Shown here one piece after another: positions 34,235 through 43,956 of a DNA stretch of 64,000 bases. The first letter of the stretch is position 1, and each line of letters starts with the position of its first letter. Origin of the DNA: Idiomarina abyssalis (lineage in GTDB: Bacteria; Pseudomonadota; Gammaproteobacteria; Enterobacterales; Alteromonadaceae). The notes below the pieces were generated by a model that worked only from the letters and a program-made list of their open reading frames with translations, did not search any database and had not been told where the DNA came from. Where the stretch lies: positions 186,001 to 250,000 of the forward strand of contig NZ_FPBE01000003.1 of assembly GCF_900116625.1 (NCBI RefSeq), given 5' to 3'. The translations under genes were made by a program, and so were the position numbers.

Positions 34235-36043
34235 TTATTGCAACAGGTAGTCCGGGGTAAAGGAAAAGAGCACTTCTGTGCCTCCTGCAGCAAGCCGCGA
34301 CATATTAATTTCACCACCTAAGTTACGGCTGCGCTCCTGCATAATGGCCAGTCCATAATGGTTAACCTTCTCTGCATTTTCCGGTAAACCGACACCGTCA
34401 TCAGTAATTCTGAGTTCCACATCCTGCCCGCCGGGTTGCGAAAGGCTGATGTGAACCTGAGTTCCCTGGCTGTGGTTGACCGCGTTTTGGCTGGCTTCAC
34501 GAATAATCTGCAGCAAATGAATTTCTTCATGCGGAGCCAGCGGTATGTTATTCAGACGGTAGTCCAGATTAATGGCCATGTCGCTTTGCTCAGTTAATTG
34601 CTTAACCGTAGTTTGCAGTGCGTTATAAAGGCCGGAACCGTCTACTTTCAGGCGGAAGGTAGTCAGTAGTTCACGCAGTTGACGATAGGCTGAATTTAAA
34701 CCTTCACGAAGTTCGCTACTGACATCGTCAATAGTTGCGCGGTCGTTCTTTTCAATGCCTTTGTGCAAACGTGTCACCTGTATTTTGAGGTAGGACAGCG
34801 CTTGTGCCAGAGAGTCATGCAATTCACGGGCAATAACGGTACGCTCGTGCATCAGAGCCAGTCTGCGTACTTGCTCTTCTTCAGACTTGAGGCTTTGTGA
34901 TAAGGCCAGTTGATCGGCGGTTGAACTCATCAGTTGTTGCTGCCAGGTAGCCAGCGGCTGGTTTTGCTCGCAACGTACAATGAGTACGCCGTAATTTTGA
35001 TCTTCTCTTTTTAAAACAAAACGATAAACGAGTTTGTCCTGCATAACTGATGCGCCTGGTCCCGCCTTAATACAGGTAGCACAATCGTTGGAATCACAAG
35101 GGTCATGTGAATTCGGACGAGGTTGTAACTGTAGGAATGGGCGGCTGCCTTCCTCGGTTAAAAGACAAAGTTCTATGTCTTCCACTTCGCCAACTTCATA
35201 GAGCTTTTCTACAACTTGCTGATAGTTGTTGTAGTCGTAGCTGTGAACAATGATAGAGCGGGCGGTATCGTACAGAAAGGATAAAACTTTGTTCTTACGC
35301 GACAGTTCCTGGGTTTGTTGCTCCACCCGGCGCTCAAGACCGCCGTAAAAATAACTGACGGTTTCTGACATTTTATTCATGGTGCGTGAAAGCTGACCAA
35401 TTTCATCTTCGTTATTGAGCTTAGATTTAGCGGTGAAGTCGCCTTGGCCTAAACGCTTAGAGACCGACAATAAATGCATGAGCGGCTGATCAATTTTGCG
35501 TTTTAGCACTGTCAGCAGAAAGAAAAAGATAGCAACAATGACGAAGGACGCCAGGGCCAGAGCACTGCGGACCGTCTCCATGCGGTGCTCTGAATGTTCC
35601 TGCAGTTGACCTACCAGAGTATCCAGTTGGTTAACGTAGTTATCGATGGCTTCATTTTGCTCTTGAGAGAAACTGACAAAGCCCTGTTCGGCAATACCCG
35701 TTTGAACACGCTCCCACTCTGTCCGGGCTTCCTCGGCCAACTGTTGAATGCTGCCACCAGCCTTAACGAAATGGCGATTAAGCAGAGGTTTTTCCCACAA
35801 GGTTCCAATGTCCTGAGCTGTTTGATTTGCCTGCTGGGTTTCACCGTTAGATAACTGAAACGCAAACTTATAGGCTTTCATGCGGTGCGAGCCGGCTACG
35901 TTGATAAGCTCAGCATCTTGTTCGGACTTCTCTAAAAGCCAAAATGCCGATAAAGAGGAGGCGCTGGCCACGATCACGATAAGCGCAAGCGAAATTCTAA
36001 AAACATTAATAATAGATGCGTTGCGTATCATTCCGGACCACAT
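34235..36043 (-). CDS. narX: Nitrate/nitrite sensor histidine kinase NarX
   Basis: 602 residues. TM1 (about 14-33) is followed by the periplasmic sensing domain with the P-box DAELINVAGSHRMKAYK (about 37-53), close to the NarX/NarQ consensus. TM2 is at about 164-184, then HAMP and a central module with a cysteine cluster (CDSNDCATC). The HisKA_3 domain has H in VIARELHDSLAQAL, and the HATPase has N in IIREASQNAVNHS and DDGVGLP. It phosphorylates NarL when nitrate or nitrite is sensed. An ATG at 36031 is an alternative start. Confidence 0.93.
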   Translation of the reverse strand: MWSGMIRNASIINVFRISLALIVIVASASSLSAFWLLEKSEQDAELINVAGSHRMKAYKFAFQLSNGETQQANQTAQDIGTLWEKPLLNRHFVKAGGSIQQLAEEARTEWERVQTGIAEQGFVSFSQEQNEAIDNYVNQLDTLVGQLQEHSEHRMETVRSALALASFVIVAIFFFLLTVLKRKIDQPLMHLLSVSKRLGQGDFTAKSKLNNEDEIGQLSRTMNKMSETVSYFYGGLERRVEQQTQELSRKNKVLSFLYDTARSIIVHSYDYNNYQQVVEKLYEVGEVEDIELCLLTEEGSRPFLQLQPRPNSHDPCDSNDCATCIKAGPGASVMQDKLVYRFVLKREDQNYGVLIVRCEQNQPLATWQQQLMSSTADQLALSQSLKSEEEQVRRLALMHERTVIARELHDSLAQALSYLKIQVTRLHKGIEKNDRATIDDVSSELREGLNSAYRQLRELLTTFRLKVDGSGLYNALQTTVKQLTEQSDMAINLDYRLNNIPLAPHEEIHLLQIIREASQNAVNHSQGTQVHISLSQPGGQDVELRITDDGVGLPENAEKVNHYGLAIMQERSRNLGGEINMSRLAAGGTEVLFSFTPDYLLQ

Positions 36044-36208
36044 TCAGAGTAAAAATTCAGCTACATGATATAGCATTTCCAAAGGGGGAGACAACAACCG
36101 ATAACTTTGGGCTACCTCTTTTTTACCACCTTTAGGGCTAATTAATAATCACTCTCAATTAGAACGAGAAAACTTCTTAAAAATCAGTCTATGCGAGCTA
36201 AACTCATA

Positions 36209-36224
36209 TACCACCTTAGTGGTA
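36209..36224. promoter_or_regulatory. NarL-type 7-2-7 palindrome upstream of narG
   Basis: TACCACCTTAGTGGTA is a fully palindromic outer TACCAC/GTGGTA with the NarL 7-2-7 geometry, 120 bp before narG. Single heptamers (TACCTCT at 36113, TACCACC at 36124) lie nearer narX in the same 301-bp divergent region. Confidence 0.7.
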
Positions 36225-36228
36225 GTTT

Positions 36229-36242
36229 TTAATGTATATCAA
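36229..36242 (+). promoter_or_regulatory. FNR-like box upstream of narG
   Basis: TTAATGTATATCAA matches the FNR consensus at nine of ten positions and lies 4 bp after the NarL palindrome. An activator at -41.5 would put the transcript start near 36277; the -10 there is not obvious. Confidence 0.6.
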
Positions 36243-36344
36243 TGAGTTATCTGATTTTTTGAACTGGCAAGTCGACTCAGGATCACGCACACTTCTCCCA
36301 CATATCTATTTAGTTACTGTTAGACGTGGACTGGGAGTCTAATT

Positions 36345-39300
36345 ATGAGTCGTCTGCTTGAAAAACTGCGTTTCTTTAAAACGCAAAAGCAACCATTTTC
36401 GGATGGACATGGTGTTACTACCGATGAAGACAGAACGTGGGAAAAAGGGTATCGCCAGCGCTGGCAGCACGATAAAGTCGTGCGTTCAACGCACGGTGTG
36501 AACTGTACCGGTTCCTGCAGCTGGAAAATTTACGTTAAAGATGGACTGGTTACCTGGGAAACCCAGCAAACTGATTACCCTCGGACACGTCCTGATTTAC
36601 CAAACCATGAACCGCGTGGCTGCCCAAGGGGCGCCAGCTATTCCTGGTATATCTACAGCGCTAACCGCCTGAAGTACCCTAAAGTACGCCAGCAGTTAAT
36701 GACGCTGTGGCGCGAAGCCAAGGAACAGCATAAAGACCCGGTGAAAGCCTGGGAATCAATTGTGACTGATCCTAAAAAAGCGAAAAGCTATAAAGAAGCG
36801 CGCGGCATGGGCGGCTTTATCCGTGCAGACTGGAAAGAAGTGAACGAAATTATCGCCGCTTCCAACGTTTACACCGCGAAGGAATATGGCCCTGACCGTA
36901 TTAGTGGCTTTTCACCCATTCCTGCGATGTCGATGGTGTCATACGCCGCTGGCGCCCGTTACCTGTCCTTAATTGGCGCAAACTGCCTGAGCTTCTACGA
37001 CTGGTACTGTGACTTGCCTCCATCATCACCACAGGTATGGGGCGAGCAAACAGACGTACCGGAGTCAGCCGACTGGTATAACTCCAACTACATCATTGCC
37101 TGGGGTTCTAACGTACCGCAAACACGTACTCCAGATGCTCACTTCTTTACCGAAGTGCGTTACAAAGGGACGAAAACCTGCGTTATTACTCCGGATTACT
37201 CCGAAGCCTCTAAGTTTGGTGATACCTGGTTAGCGCCACGTCAGGGTACTGACTCGGCTCTGGCTATGGCATTTGGCCACGTTATTCTGAAAGAATTCTA
37301 CGTCAACAAACAAAGCCAGTACTTCCACGACTATGTCACTCGTTATACCGACATGCCAATGCTGGTTATGCTGGAGCCGGGTGAAAAAGTACTGAATCAG
37401 GGCCGTTTCTTACGCGCTGCCGATTTGGTGGACAACCTGGGTGAAGAGAATAATCCAGACTGGAAAACCATTGCAATTAATGAAAAAAATAACAGCCTGA
37501 CCAGCCCGAACGGCTCTATTGGTTATCGCTGGGGACAATCCGGCAAGTGGAACCTGGAACAGAAAGATAAAGATGGCGATGTCGAGCTGCAACTGTCGCT
37601 TAAAGACAACAACGACGAAATTGTTGAAGTAGGCTTCCCTTACTTTGGTAGTGCTCCACACGAATACGAGTACTTCCAGCACACTGAGCACGACGAAATT
37701 CAGATTCGCAAAGTTCCGGCTAAGAAAGTCGAATTAGCGAACGGCGAAACGGCTTATGTGGCCACCGTTTTTGACTTAATGCTGGCGCAGTATGGCGTCG
37801 ACAACGGCGTTAACGATGAAAACCGTGCTAAAGACTACAACGACGATGTGCCTTACACGCCTGCATGGCAGGAACACATTACCGGTGTAAAACCTGCGGA
37901 TGTGATTCGTGTTGCAACTGAGTTTGGTCGTAATGCCGACAAGACCAAAGGTCGTTCCATGATCATCGTTGGCGCTGGTGTTAACCACTGGTACCACATG
38001 GACATGAGTTATCGCGGCATGATCAACATGCTGATGATGTGTGGCTGTATTGGTCAGTCCGGTGGTGGCTGGGCCCACTACGTTGGGCAGGAAAAACTGC
38101 GTCCGCAGACTGGCTGGACTCCTTTAGCCTTTGGTCTGGACTGGCAGCGTCCGCCACGTCATATGAATGGTACTTCGTTCTTCTACAACCATTCCGACCA
38201 GTGGCGCTACGAAAAGCTGGATATGAGCGAAATTGTCTCGCCATTGGCAAACAAAGATAAATGGCAGAGCACGATTTTGGATTACAACACGCGTGCTGAG
38301 CGTATGGGCTGGTTACCGTCCGCACCGCAGTTGGGTCAGAACCCATTGCGCGTTGTTGAAGCTGCTAAAGCTGCCGGTAAGGATGTTAAAGAGTATTTGG
38401 TTGAGCAGCTAAAAAGCGGTGATATTCGCTTTGCCTGTGAGCAGCCGGATGACCCTAAAAACTTCCCACGCAATATGTTCATCTGGCGTTCGAACCTGCT
38501 GGGTTCCTCAGGTAAAGGTCACGAATACATGCTGAAGCACCTGTTGGGTACTAAGCATGGACTGCTAGGTAAGGACCTGGGCGACTTTGGCGGTAAAAAA
38601 CCAGAAGACGTGGAATGGGTTGATGAGGCGCCGGAAGGCAAGATTGACCTGCTGACCACACTGGATTTCCGTATGTCGACGACTTGTCTGTATTCAGACA
38701 TCGTTTTGCCGACCGCTACCTGGTATGAAAAAGACGATATGAATACTTCGGATATGCATCCGTTTATTCACCCGTTAACAGCAGCCGTTGACCCGGTTTG
38801 GGAAGCGCGCAGTGACTGGGATATCTTCAAAGGTATAGCGAAAGAGTTCTCCCGTGCAAGTGAAGGGCACCTGGGTGTTGAACAAGACGTGGTTACCGTA
38901 CCACTGCAGCACGACTCCCCCGGAGAGCTGGCACAGCCATACGGTGGTAAAGCCTGGTGGAAAGGCGAGTGTGAAGCTATTCCGGGCAAGACTATGCCGA
39001 ACATTACCGTGGTTGAGCGTGACTACCCGAATACCTACAACCGCTTCACTTCGCTTGGTCCATTAATGGATGAGCTGGGTAACGGCGGTAAGGGTATCAA
39101 CTGGGATACCAAGGAAGAGGTTGAATTCCTCGGTAAGTTAAACCGCAAGCACGTTGAAGAAGGCATTAACAAAGGACGTCCTAAGATTGAGTCAGCCATA
39201 GATGCCTGTGAAGTTATTTTGTCACTGGCACCGGAAACTAACGGTCATGTTGCCGTTAAAGCCTGGGCTGCGCTGGGTAAACTGACGGGTCGCGAGCATA

Positions 39301-40064
39301 CCCATTTGGCGAAGCCGAAAGAGGAAGAGAAAATCCGCTTCCGCGATATCGTTGCGCAACCGCGTAAGATCATTTCTTCGCCAACCTGGTCAGGTCTGGA
39401 AGATGAGCACGTGTCTTACAACGCAGGTTACACCAACGTTCATGAGCTGATTCCATGGCGCACCATTACCGGTCGTCAGCAGTTCTATCAGGACCATGAA
39501 TGGATGCGTGACTTTGGCGAAACCTTATGTGCCTATAAGCCGCCAATTAACCTGAAGACCGTTGCGCCGGTACTGAACAAACGTCAGAACGGTAACAAAG
39601 AGATTGTACTGAACTGGATCACACCGCACCAGAAGTGGGGTATCCACAGTACCTACTCCGACAACCTGTTAATGCAGACCCTGTCGCGTGGCGGACCTAT
39701 TGTTTGGCTTAGCGAAGTTGACGCAAAAGCGGCCGGCATTGAAGACAACGACTGGCTGGACATTTTCAACGTCAACGGTGCGATTTGTGCTCGTGCGGTG
39801 GTGTCACAGCGAGTACCGGAAGGTATGAGCATGATGTATCACGCTCAGGAACGTATTTTGAACATGCCGGGCTCTGAGTTAACCGGTACCCGTGGTGGTA
39901 TCCACAACTCAGTAACGCGTGTGGTTATGAAGCCGACTCATATGATCGGCGGCTACGCACAACAAGCCTATGGCTTTAACTATTACGGGACAGTTGGCTG
40001 TAACCGCGATGAATTCGTGGTGGTCCGCAAGATGGACAAAGTCGACTTCCTGGACACTGAATAA
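36345..40064 (+). CDS. narG: Respiratory nitrate reductase alpha subunit NarG
   Basis: 1239 residues (E. coli 1247). It has the His/Cys FS0 cluster region (STHGVNCTGSCSWKIYV, with a later GCPRG Cys), the molybdenum-ligand region FYDWYCDLPPSSPQVWGEQ (Asp219 equivalent to E. coli Asp222) and the C-terminal molydopterin dinucleotide-binding domain (about 1090-1215). No Tat-like twin-arginine export signal is apparent, matching the cytoplasm-facing Nar type. It reduces nitrate to nitrite with electrons from NarH. It is first in narGHJI-ppiC. Confidence 0.97.
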   Translation: MSRLLEKLRFFKTQKQPFSDGHGVTTDEDRTWEKGYRQRWQHDKVVRSTHGVNCTGSCSWKIYVKDGLVTWETQQTDYPRTRPDLPNHEPRGCPRGASYSWYIYSANRLKYPKVRQQLMTLWREAKEQHKDPVKAWESIVTDPKKAKSYKEARGMGGFIRADWKEVNEIIAASNVYTAKEYGPDRISGFSPIPAMSMVSYAAGARYLSLIGANCLSFYDWYCDLPPSSPQVWGEQTDVPESADWYNSNYIIAWGSNVPQTRTPDAHFFTEVRYKGTKTCVITPDYSEASKFGDTWLAPRQGTDSALAMAFGHVILKEFYVNKQSQYFHDYVTRYTDMPMLVMLEPGEKVLNQGRFLRAADLVDNLGEENNPDWKTIAINEKNNSLTSPNGSIGYRWGQSGKWNLEQKDKDGDVELQLSLKDNNDEIVEVGFPYFGSAPHEYEYFQHTEHDEIQIRKVPAKKVELANGETAYVATVFDLMLAQYGVDNGVNDENRAKDYNDDVPYTPAWQEHITGVKPADVIRVATEFGRNADKTKGRSMIIVGAGVNHWYHMDMSYRGMINMLMMCGCIGQSGGGWAHYVGQEKLRPQTGWTPLAFGLDWQRPPRHMNGTSFFYNHSDQWRYEKLDMSEIVSPLANKDKWQSTILDYNTRAERMGWLPSAPQLGQNPLRVVEAAKAAGKDVKEYLVEQLKSGDIRFACEQPDDPKNFPRNMFIWRSNLLGSSGKGHEYMLKHLLGTKHGLLGKDLGDFGGKKPEDVEWVDEAPEGKIDLLTTLDFRMSTTCLYSDIVLPTATWYEKDDMNTSDMHPFIHPLTAAVDPVWEARSDWDIFKGIAKEFSRASEGHLGVEQDVVTVPLQHDSPGELAQPYGGKAWWKGECEAIPGKTMPNITVVERDYPNTYNRFTSLGPLMDELGNGGKGINWDTKEEVEFLGKLNRKHVEEGINKGRPKIESAIDACEVILSLAPETNGHVAVKAWAALGKLTGREHTHLAKPKEEEKIRFRDIVAQPRKIISSPTWSGLEDEHVSYNAGYTNVHELIPWRTITGRQQFYQDHEWMRDFGETLCAYKPPINLKTVAPVLNKRQNGNKEIVLNWITPHQKWGIHSTYSDNLLMQTLSRGGPIVWLSEVDAKAAGIEDNDWLDIFNVNGAICARAVVSQRVPEGMSMMYHAQERILNMPGSELTGTRGGIHNSVTRVVMKPTHMIGGYAQQAYGFNYYGTVGCNRDEFVVVRKMDKVDFLDTE

Positions 40065-40084
40065 TTCGGAGTGGGGACAACACG

Positions 40085-41620
40085 ATGAAAGTAAGAGCTC
40101 AAATTGGCATGGTGCTGAATTTGGACAAGTGTATCGGCTGTCATACTTGCTCCATCACCTGCAAAAACGTATGGACCTCGCGTGAAGGGGTTGAATATGC
40201 CTGGTTTAACAACGTAGAAACCAAGCCAGGCATTGGTTTCCCGAAAGAATGGGAAAACCAGGACAAATGGAACGGCGGTTGGTCGCGCAATAAAAAGGGC
40301 AACCTGGAACTAAAAATTGGTAGTAAGCGCCGCGTGCTTGCCAATATTTTTGGTAACCCGGATTTACCTGAAATTGACGACTACTACGAGCCGTTCGACT
40401 TTGATTACCAGCACTTGCATACGGCGAAGCCGAGCAAGCACCAACCAACTGCGCGTCCACGCTCACTGATTACCGGTAAGCGGATGCAGAAAGTTGAGTG
40501 GGGTCCGAACTGGGAAGAAATTCTGGGTACGGAATTCGAAAAACGTAAGAAAGACAAGAACTTCGACGACGTGGTGCAAAAAGACATGTACGGTCAGTTT
40601 GAAAAGACCTTCATGATGTATTTGCCACGCTTGTGTGAACACTGTCTGAACCCGGCCTGTGTGGCGGCTTGCCCTTCCGGCGCAATTTATAAGCGTGAAG
40701 AAGACGGCATTGTTCTGATTGACCAGGACAAATGTCGCGGCTGGCGTATGTGTGTATCGGGTTGCCCGTACAAGAAAATTTACTACAACTGGAAGACCGG
40801 TAAATCTGAAAAATGTACGTTCTGCTATCCGCGCATTGAAGCCGGTCAGCCAACCACATGTTCAGAAACTTGTGTGGGTCGTATCCGTTACTTAGGTGTG
40901 TTGCTTTATGATGCGGACCGCATTGAAGAAGCGGCAAATACACCAAACGAGCAGGATCTGTACGAAGAACAGTTAGGTATCTTCCTTGACCCGCATGACC
41001 CTGAAGTTCAGGAAGCGGCGCGTAAAGAGGGCATTGCTGAAAACTGGATCACGGCTGCACAGCGCTCACCGGTTTACATGATGGCAATGCAGTGGAAAGT
41101 AGCACTGCCGCTGCACCCTGAGTACCGTACGCTGCCAATGGTTTGGTATGTGCCACCGCTGTCGCCAATTCAAAGCGCGGTCGAAGCAGGCCACGTGGGT
41201 ATGGACGGTGAAATTCCGGATCTTAAATCGCTGCGTATTCCGCTGCGTTATCTGGCTAACCTACTGACTGCCGGTGACGAGAAACCCATTGTTCGCGCAC
41301 TGGAGCGAATGATAGCCATGCGCTCGTACAAGCGTTCAGAGCATGTTGACGGCGTTGAAGACTTAGCGGTTCTGGAGCAGGTAGGCCTGACCAAGAACCA
41401 GGTAGAAGAAATGTACCGTTACATGGCGTTGGCCGATTATGAAGACCGCTTCGTTATTCCGACCAGCCATCGCGCTTATGCTGAAAACGCATACGACGTT
41501 AAAGGCGGCTGTGGCTTTACCTTTGGTAATGGCTGTAGCGACGGAAACAACGGTGTGAATCTGTTCGGCGCTAAGAAAGAGTCGGTTCGTCAAGTCATTC
41601 CTGTGACCATGAAGGAGTAA
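40085..41620 (+). CDS. narH: Respiratory nitrate reductase beta subunit NarH
   Basis: 511 residues (E. coli 512). Four ferredoxin-like cysteine groups are visible: CIGCHTCSITCKNVW, CEHCLNPACVAACPSG, CRGWRMCVSGCPYKK and CTFCYPRIE with CSETCVGR. The Trp in CRGW replaces a Cys, so one cluster is [3Fe-4S] and the other three are [4Fe-4S], as in NarH. It wires electrons from NarI haem to NarG. Confidence 0.97.
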   Translation: MKVRAQIGMVLNLDKCIGCHTCSITCKNVWTSREGVEYAWFNNVETKPGIGFPKEWENQDKWNGGWSRNKKGNLELKIGSKRRVLANIFGNPDLPEIDDYYEPFDFDYQHLHTAKPSKHQPTARPRSLITGKRMQKVEWGPNWEEILGTEFEKRKKDKNFDDVVQKDMYGQFEKTFMMYLPRLCEHCLNPACVAACPSGAIYKREEDGIVLIDQDKCRGWRMCVSGCPYKKIYYNWKTGKSEKCTFCYPRIEAGQPTTCSETCVGRIRYLGVLLYDADRIEEAANTPNEQDLYEEQLGIFLDPHDPEVQEAARKEGIAENWITAAQRSPVYMMAMQWKVALPLHPEYRTLPMVWYVPPLSPIQSAVEAGHVGMDGEIPDLKSLRIPLRYLANLLTAGDEKPIVRALERMIAMRSYKRSEHVDGVEDLAVLEQVGLTKNQVEEMYRYMALADYEDRFVIPTSHRAYAENAYDVKGGCGFTFGNGCSDGNNGVNLFGAKKESVRQVIPVTMKE

Positions 41621-41625
41621 TCAGC

Positions 41626-42354
41626 ATGCAGGTATTACAAGTTATTTCGTTATTGCTGGATTACCCCAAACCCGAGCTTGTAGAAGCTCGGGCGGAGTTA
41701 GAGCAAATGATTCAGCAGTCGCCTTTAAGTACTGACGATAAAGCGGCGCTGGAGGCCTTTATTGAGCACCGCACCAGTATGTCATTGATGGACTGGCAGT
41801 CGGAGTATGATGGACTGTTTGAGCGTGGCCGCGCTCTGTCACTACTTTTGTTCGAGCACGTACATGGAGAGTCGCGTGACCGTGGCCAGGCGATGGTTGA
41901 TTTAATGAACCAATATAAAACCGCTGGTCTTGATTTAGGTGTGAAAGAACTGCCGGATTACATTCCGCTGTATCTGGAATTCTTGTCCACCCAGGGCGAT
42001 GAAAATGCCCGCCTGGGCTTAGAAGAAGTTGCGCATATTCTGGCACTGCTTACAGCAAGGCTTGAACAACGCGGCAGTAACTACTCACTTTTATTCCAGA
42101 CACTGTTGAGTATCTCTGGTGTACAGATTGACCTTGACGATGTGCGTCAGCAAATTGCTAATGAGAAGCGCGATGACACCAGCAAAGAACTGGACAAAGT
42201 GTGGGAAGAAGAAGCGGTGACCTTTGCCGGCAATGATCAGATGCAGGGTTGTCCAACGGCGCAGAACCGGCCTTCGGAAGGTCAGCGCCGGGATCAGTAC
42301 GTGCCATTGAACACCGACGATTTATCACAGCCGCGTAAAGTGTCGGGTATTTAA
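41626..42354 (+). CDS. narJ: Nitrate reductase assembly chaperone NarJ
   Basis: 242 residues, all-helical NarJ/TorD-like. Conserved parts are VISLLLDYPKPEL at the N-terminus, LSLLLFEHVHGESRDRGQAM and LPDYIPLYLEFLS. It binds apo-NarG and helps cofactor insertion and membrane attachment without being part of the final complex. It sits between narH and narI as in E. coli. Confidence 0.95.
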   Translation: MQVLQVISLLLDYPKPELVEARAELEQMIQQSPLSTDDKAALEAFIEHRTSMSLMDWQSEYDGLFERGRALSLLLFEHVHGESRDRGQAMVDLMNQYKTAGLDLGVKELPDYIPLYLEFLSTQGDENARLGLEEVAHILALLTARLEQRGSNYSLLFQTLLSISGVQIDLDDVRQQIANEKRDDTSKELDKVWEEEAVTFAGNDQMQGCPTAQNRPSEGQRRDQYVPLNTDDLSQPRKVSGI

Positions 42355-42364
42355 GGAGATTACC

Positions 42365-43081
42365 ATGAGCTATCTAAATATGTTGGCCTTCGGCGTATAC
42401 CCTTTTATTGCCTTGGCTGTCTTTTTCATCGGAGCCTGGATCCGTTATGACCGTGAGCCATACACCTGGAAAACGGCATCCAGCCAAATGCTGGAAAGTA
42501 AGCAACTGCGAAAAGGTAGTTTGCCGTTTCACGTTGGTATTCTGGGGATCTTCTTTGGTCACCTGGTGGGATTGCTAATGCCAAAGCCTGTTTGGCACAT
42601 ACTGGGTGTTAGCAATGAGGCGAAACAGTGGCTGGCAATTATTGCCGGCGGTATCTTCGGCTTAATTTGTTTATATGGGTTGGCTATTCTCATTAACCGC
42701 CGCATGAACAACGTTCGTGTGCGTGCTACCAGCACCAGAATGGACATACTATTGCTGTGGCTATTGTTAGCACAATTAGTTTTAGGGTTAATTTCAATTT
42801 ATTACTCTGTAAACCATGTGGTGCATGGCGCAGAAGGGGAGAAAGCGGGCGTTATGCTGATGCTGATGACCTGGGCACAGAACATTGTGACGCTTGACCC
42901 GGTAGAAGCAGTAGCGGCTATCAGCAACCCTCAAATTGAATGGGTATTTAAACTGCATGTATTCCTCGGAATGACTATTTTCTTAGTCTTTCCGTTTACC
43001 CGACTCGTGCATATGTTCAGCGCGCCTGTTCAGTATCTTACTCGTCAGCACCAGGTTGTCCGTAAAAAATTCGCTCGCTAG
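42365..43081 (+). CDS. narI: Respiratory nitrate reductase gamma subunit NarI (cytochrome b)
   Basis: 238 residues with five membrane helices. Haem-ligand histidines fit HVGILGIFFGH (TM2 region, about 59-69) and the pair in HVFLGMTIFLVF and TRLVHMF (about 197-217). It oxidises quinol on the periplasmic side and passes electrons to NarH. It is 10 bp after narJ, with the gene for a PpiC-type protein 44 bp downstream. Confidence 0.95.
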   Translation: MSYLNMLAFGVYPFIALAVFFIGAWIRYDREPYTWKTASSQMLESKQLRKGSLPFHVGILGIFFGHLVGLLMPKPVWHILGVSNEAKQWLAIIAGGIFGLICLYGLAILINRRMNNVRVRATSTRMDILLLWLLLAQLVLGLISIYYSVNHVVHGAEGEKAGVMLMLMTWAQNIVTLDPVEAVAAISNPQIEWVFKLHVFLGMTIFLVFPFTRLVHMFSAPVQYLTRQHQVVRKKFAR

Positions 43082-43125
43082 TTGTAGAGTTATCGAGAGG
43101 GGCAACCCTCTCAGGGAAGGTTGTT

Positions 43126-43893
43126 ATGATACAAGTGAATCAAGTGGAAATTGCGGAAAAGGAAATACTGGCTGAAATGCAGTATCACCCCGCTGACACG
43201 CAGGAAGAAGCCATGAGTATGGCAGCTGAAGCACTGGTAATCGGTGAGCTGTTCAAACAAAGGGCAAAAGATTTAGGCATTGAGGTACTGGATGACACCG
43301 CGCAGGGCGGCGAAGATGACTTCATTGAAATTCTGATTGAACGTGAAGTAGCTCGCCCGAAAGCGGACGAGCAAGCTTGCAAACAGTACTTTGAGCAAAA
43401 CCCGGAGCGCTTTAAAACGTCGCCGATTGTTGAGGCTCGCCATATTCTGTTAGCGGCAGCGCCGGATGATGATCTTGAGCGGGTGAATGCAAAGCGTATG
43501 TCGGAGCAGCTTATTCAGCAGTTGCAGGAAGGCGACGACTTCAGTCAGCTTGCACGCCAGTATTCCTCGTGCCCGTCGAAGGAGACCGACGGAAACCTGG
43601 GGCAGTTGAGCAAGGGGCAAACCGTTCCTGAGTTTGAACGCCAGTTGTTCACCGCTGAAGAAGGGTTAATGAAATACCCGGTAGAAACTCGTTACGGGTT
43701 TCATGTGGTGTCTGTTGACCATAAAATTGATGGTAAGCCGTTACCGTACGAGGCGGTTAAAGACAAAATTGCGGAATACCTGGAAGAGAAAGTGCACCGT
43801 AAAGCGGTTTCTCAATACATACAGGCATTGGCGAATGAAGCTGATATCAAAGGGTTCGATTTTGTTGATACCGGTTCACCGTTACTGCAGTAA
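43126..43893 (+). CDS. PpiC-type (NifM-like) peptidyl-prolyl isomerase
   Basis: 255 residues with no clear signal peptide, so probably cytoplasmic. A helical N-terminal region is followed by a parvulin/rotamase domain: VEARHILLAAAPDD (about 103-116), FSQLARQYSSCPSKETDGNLG and GFHVVSVDHKIDGKPLPYE. The same gene follows narI in Pseudomonas and other denitrifiers. It probably assists folding of the nitrate reductase; the family context supports this but direct proof is not visible. A terminator follows. Confidence 0.9.
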   Translation: MIQVNQVEIAEKEILAEMQYHPADTQEEAMSMAAEALVIGELFKQRAKDLGIEVLDDTAQGGEDDFIEILIEREVARPKADEQACKQYFEQNPERFKTSPIVEARHILLAAAPDDDLERVNAKRMSEQLIQQLQEGDDFSQLARQYSSCPSKETDGNLGQLSKGQTVPEFERQLFTAEEGLMKYPVETRYGFHVVSVDHKIDGKPLPYEAVKDKIAEYLEEKVHRKAVSQYIQALANEADIKGFDFVDTGSPLLQ

Positions 43894-43916
43894 GCGGCTC
43901 TATTTCTGCTAGGATA

Positions 43917-43945
43917 GGCACCCAAAGGGGTGCCTTTTTTATTTT
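43917..43945 (+). terminator. Rho-independent terminator of the narGHJI-ppiC operon
   Basis: GGCACCC-AAAG-GGGTGCC is a perfect 7-bp stem followed by TTTTTTATTTT. It separates the nar operon from tpm. Confidence 0.9.
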
Positions 43946-43956
43946 GGAGTTAAATT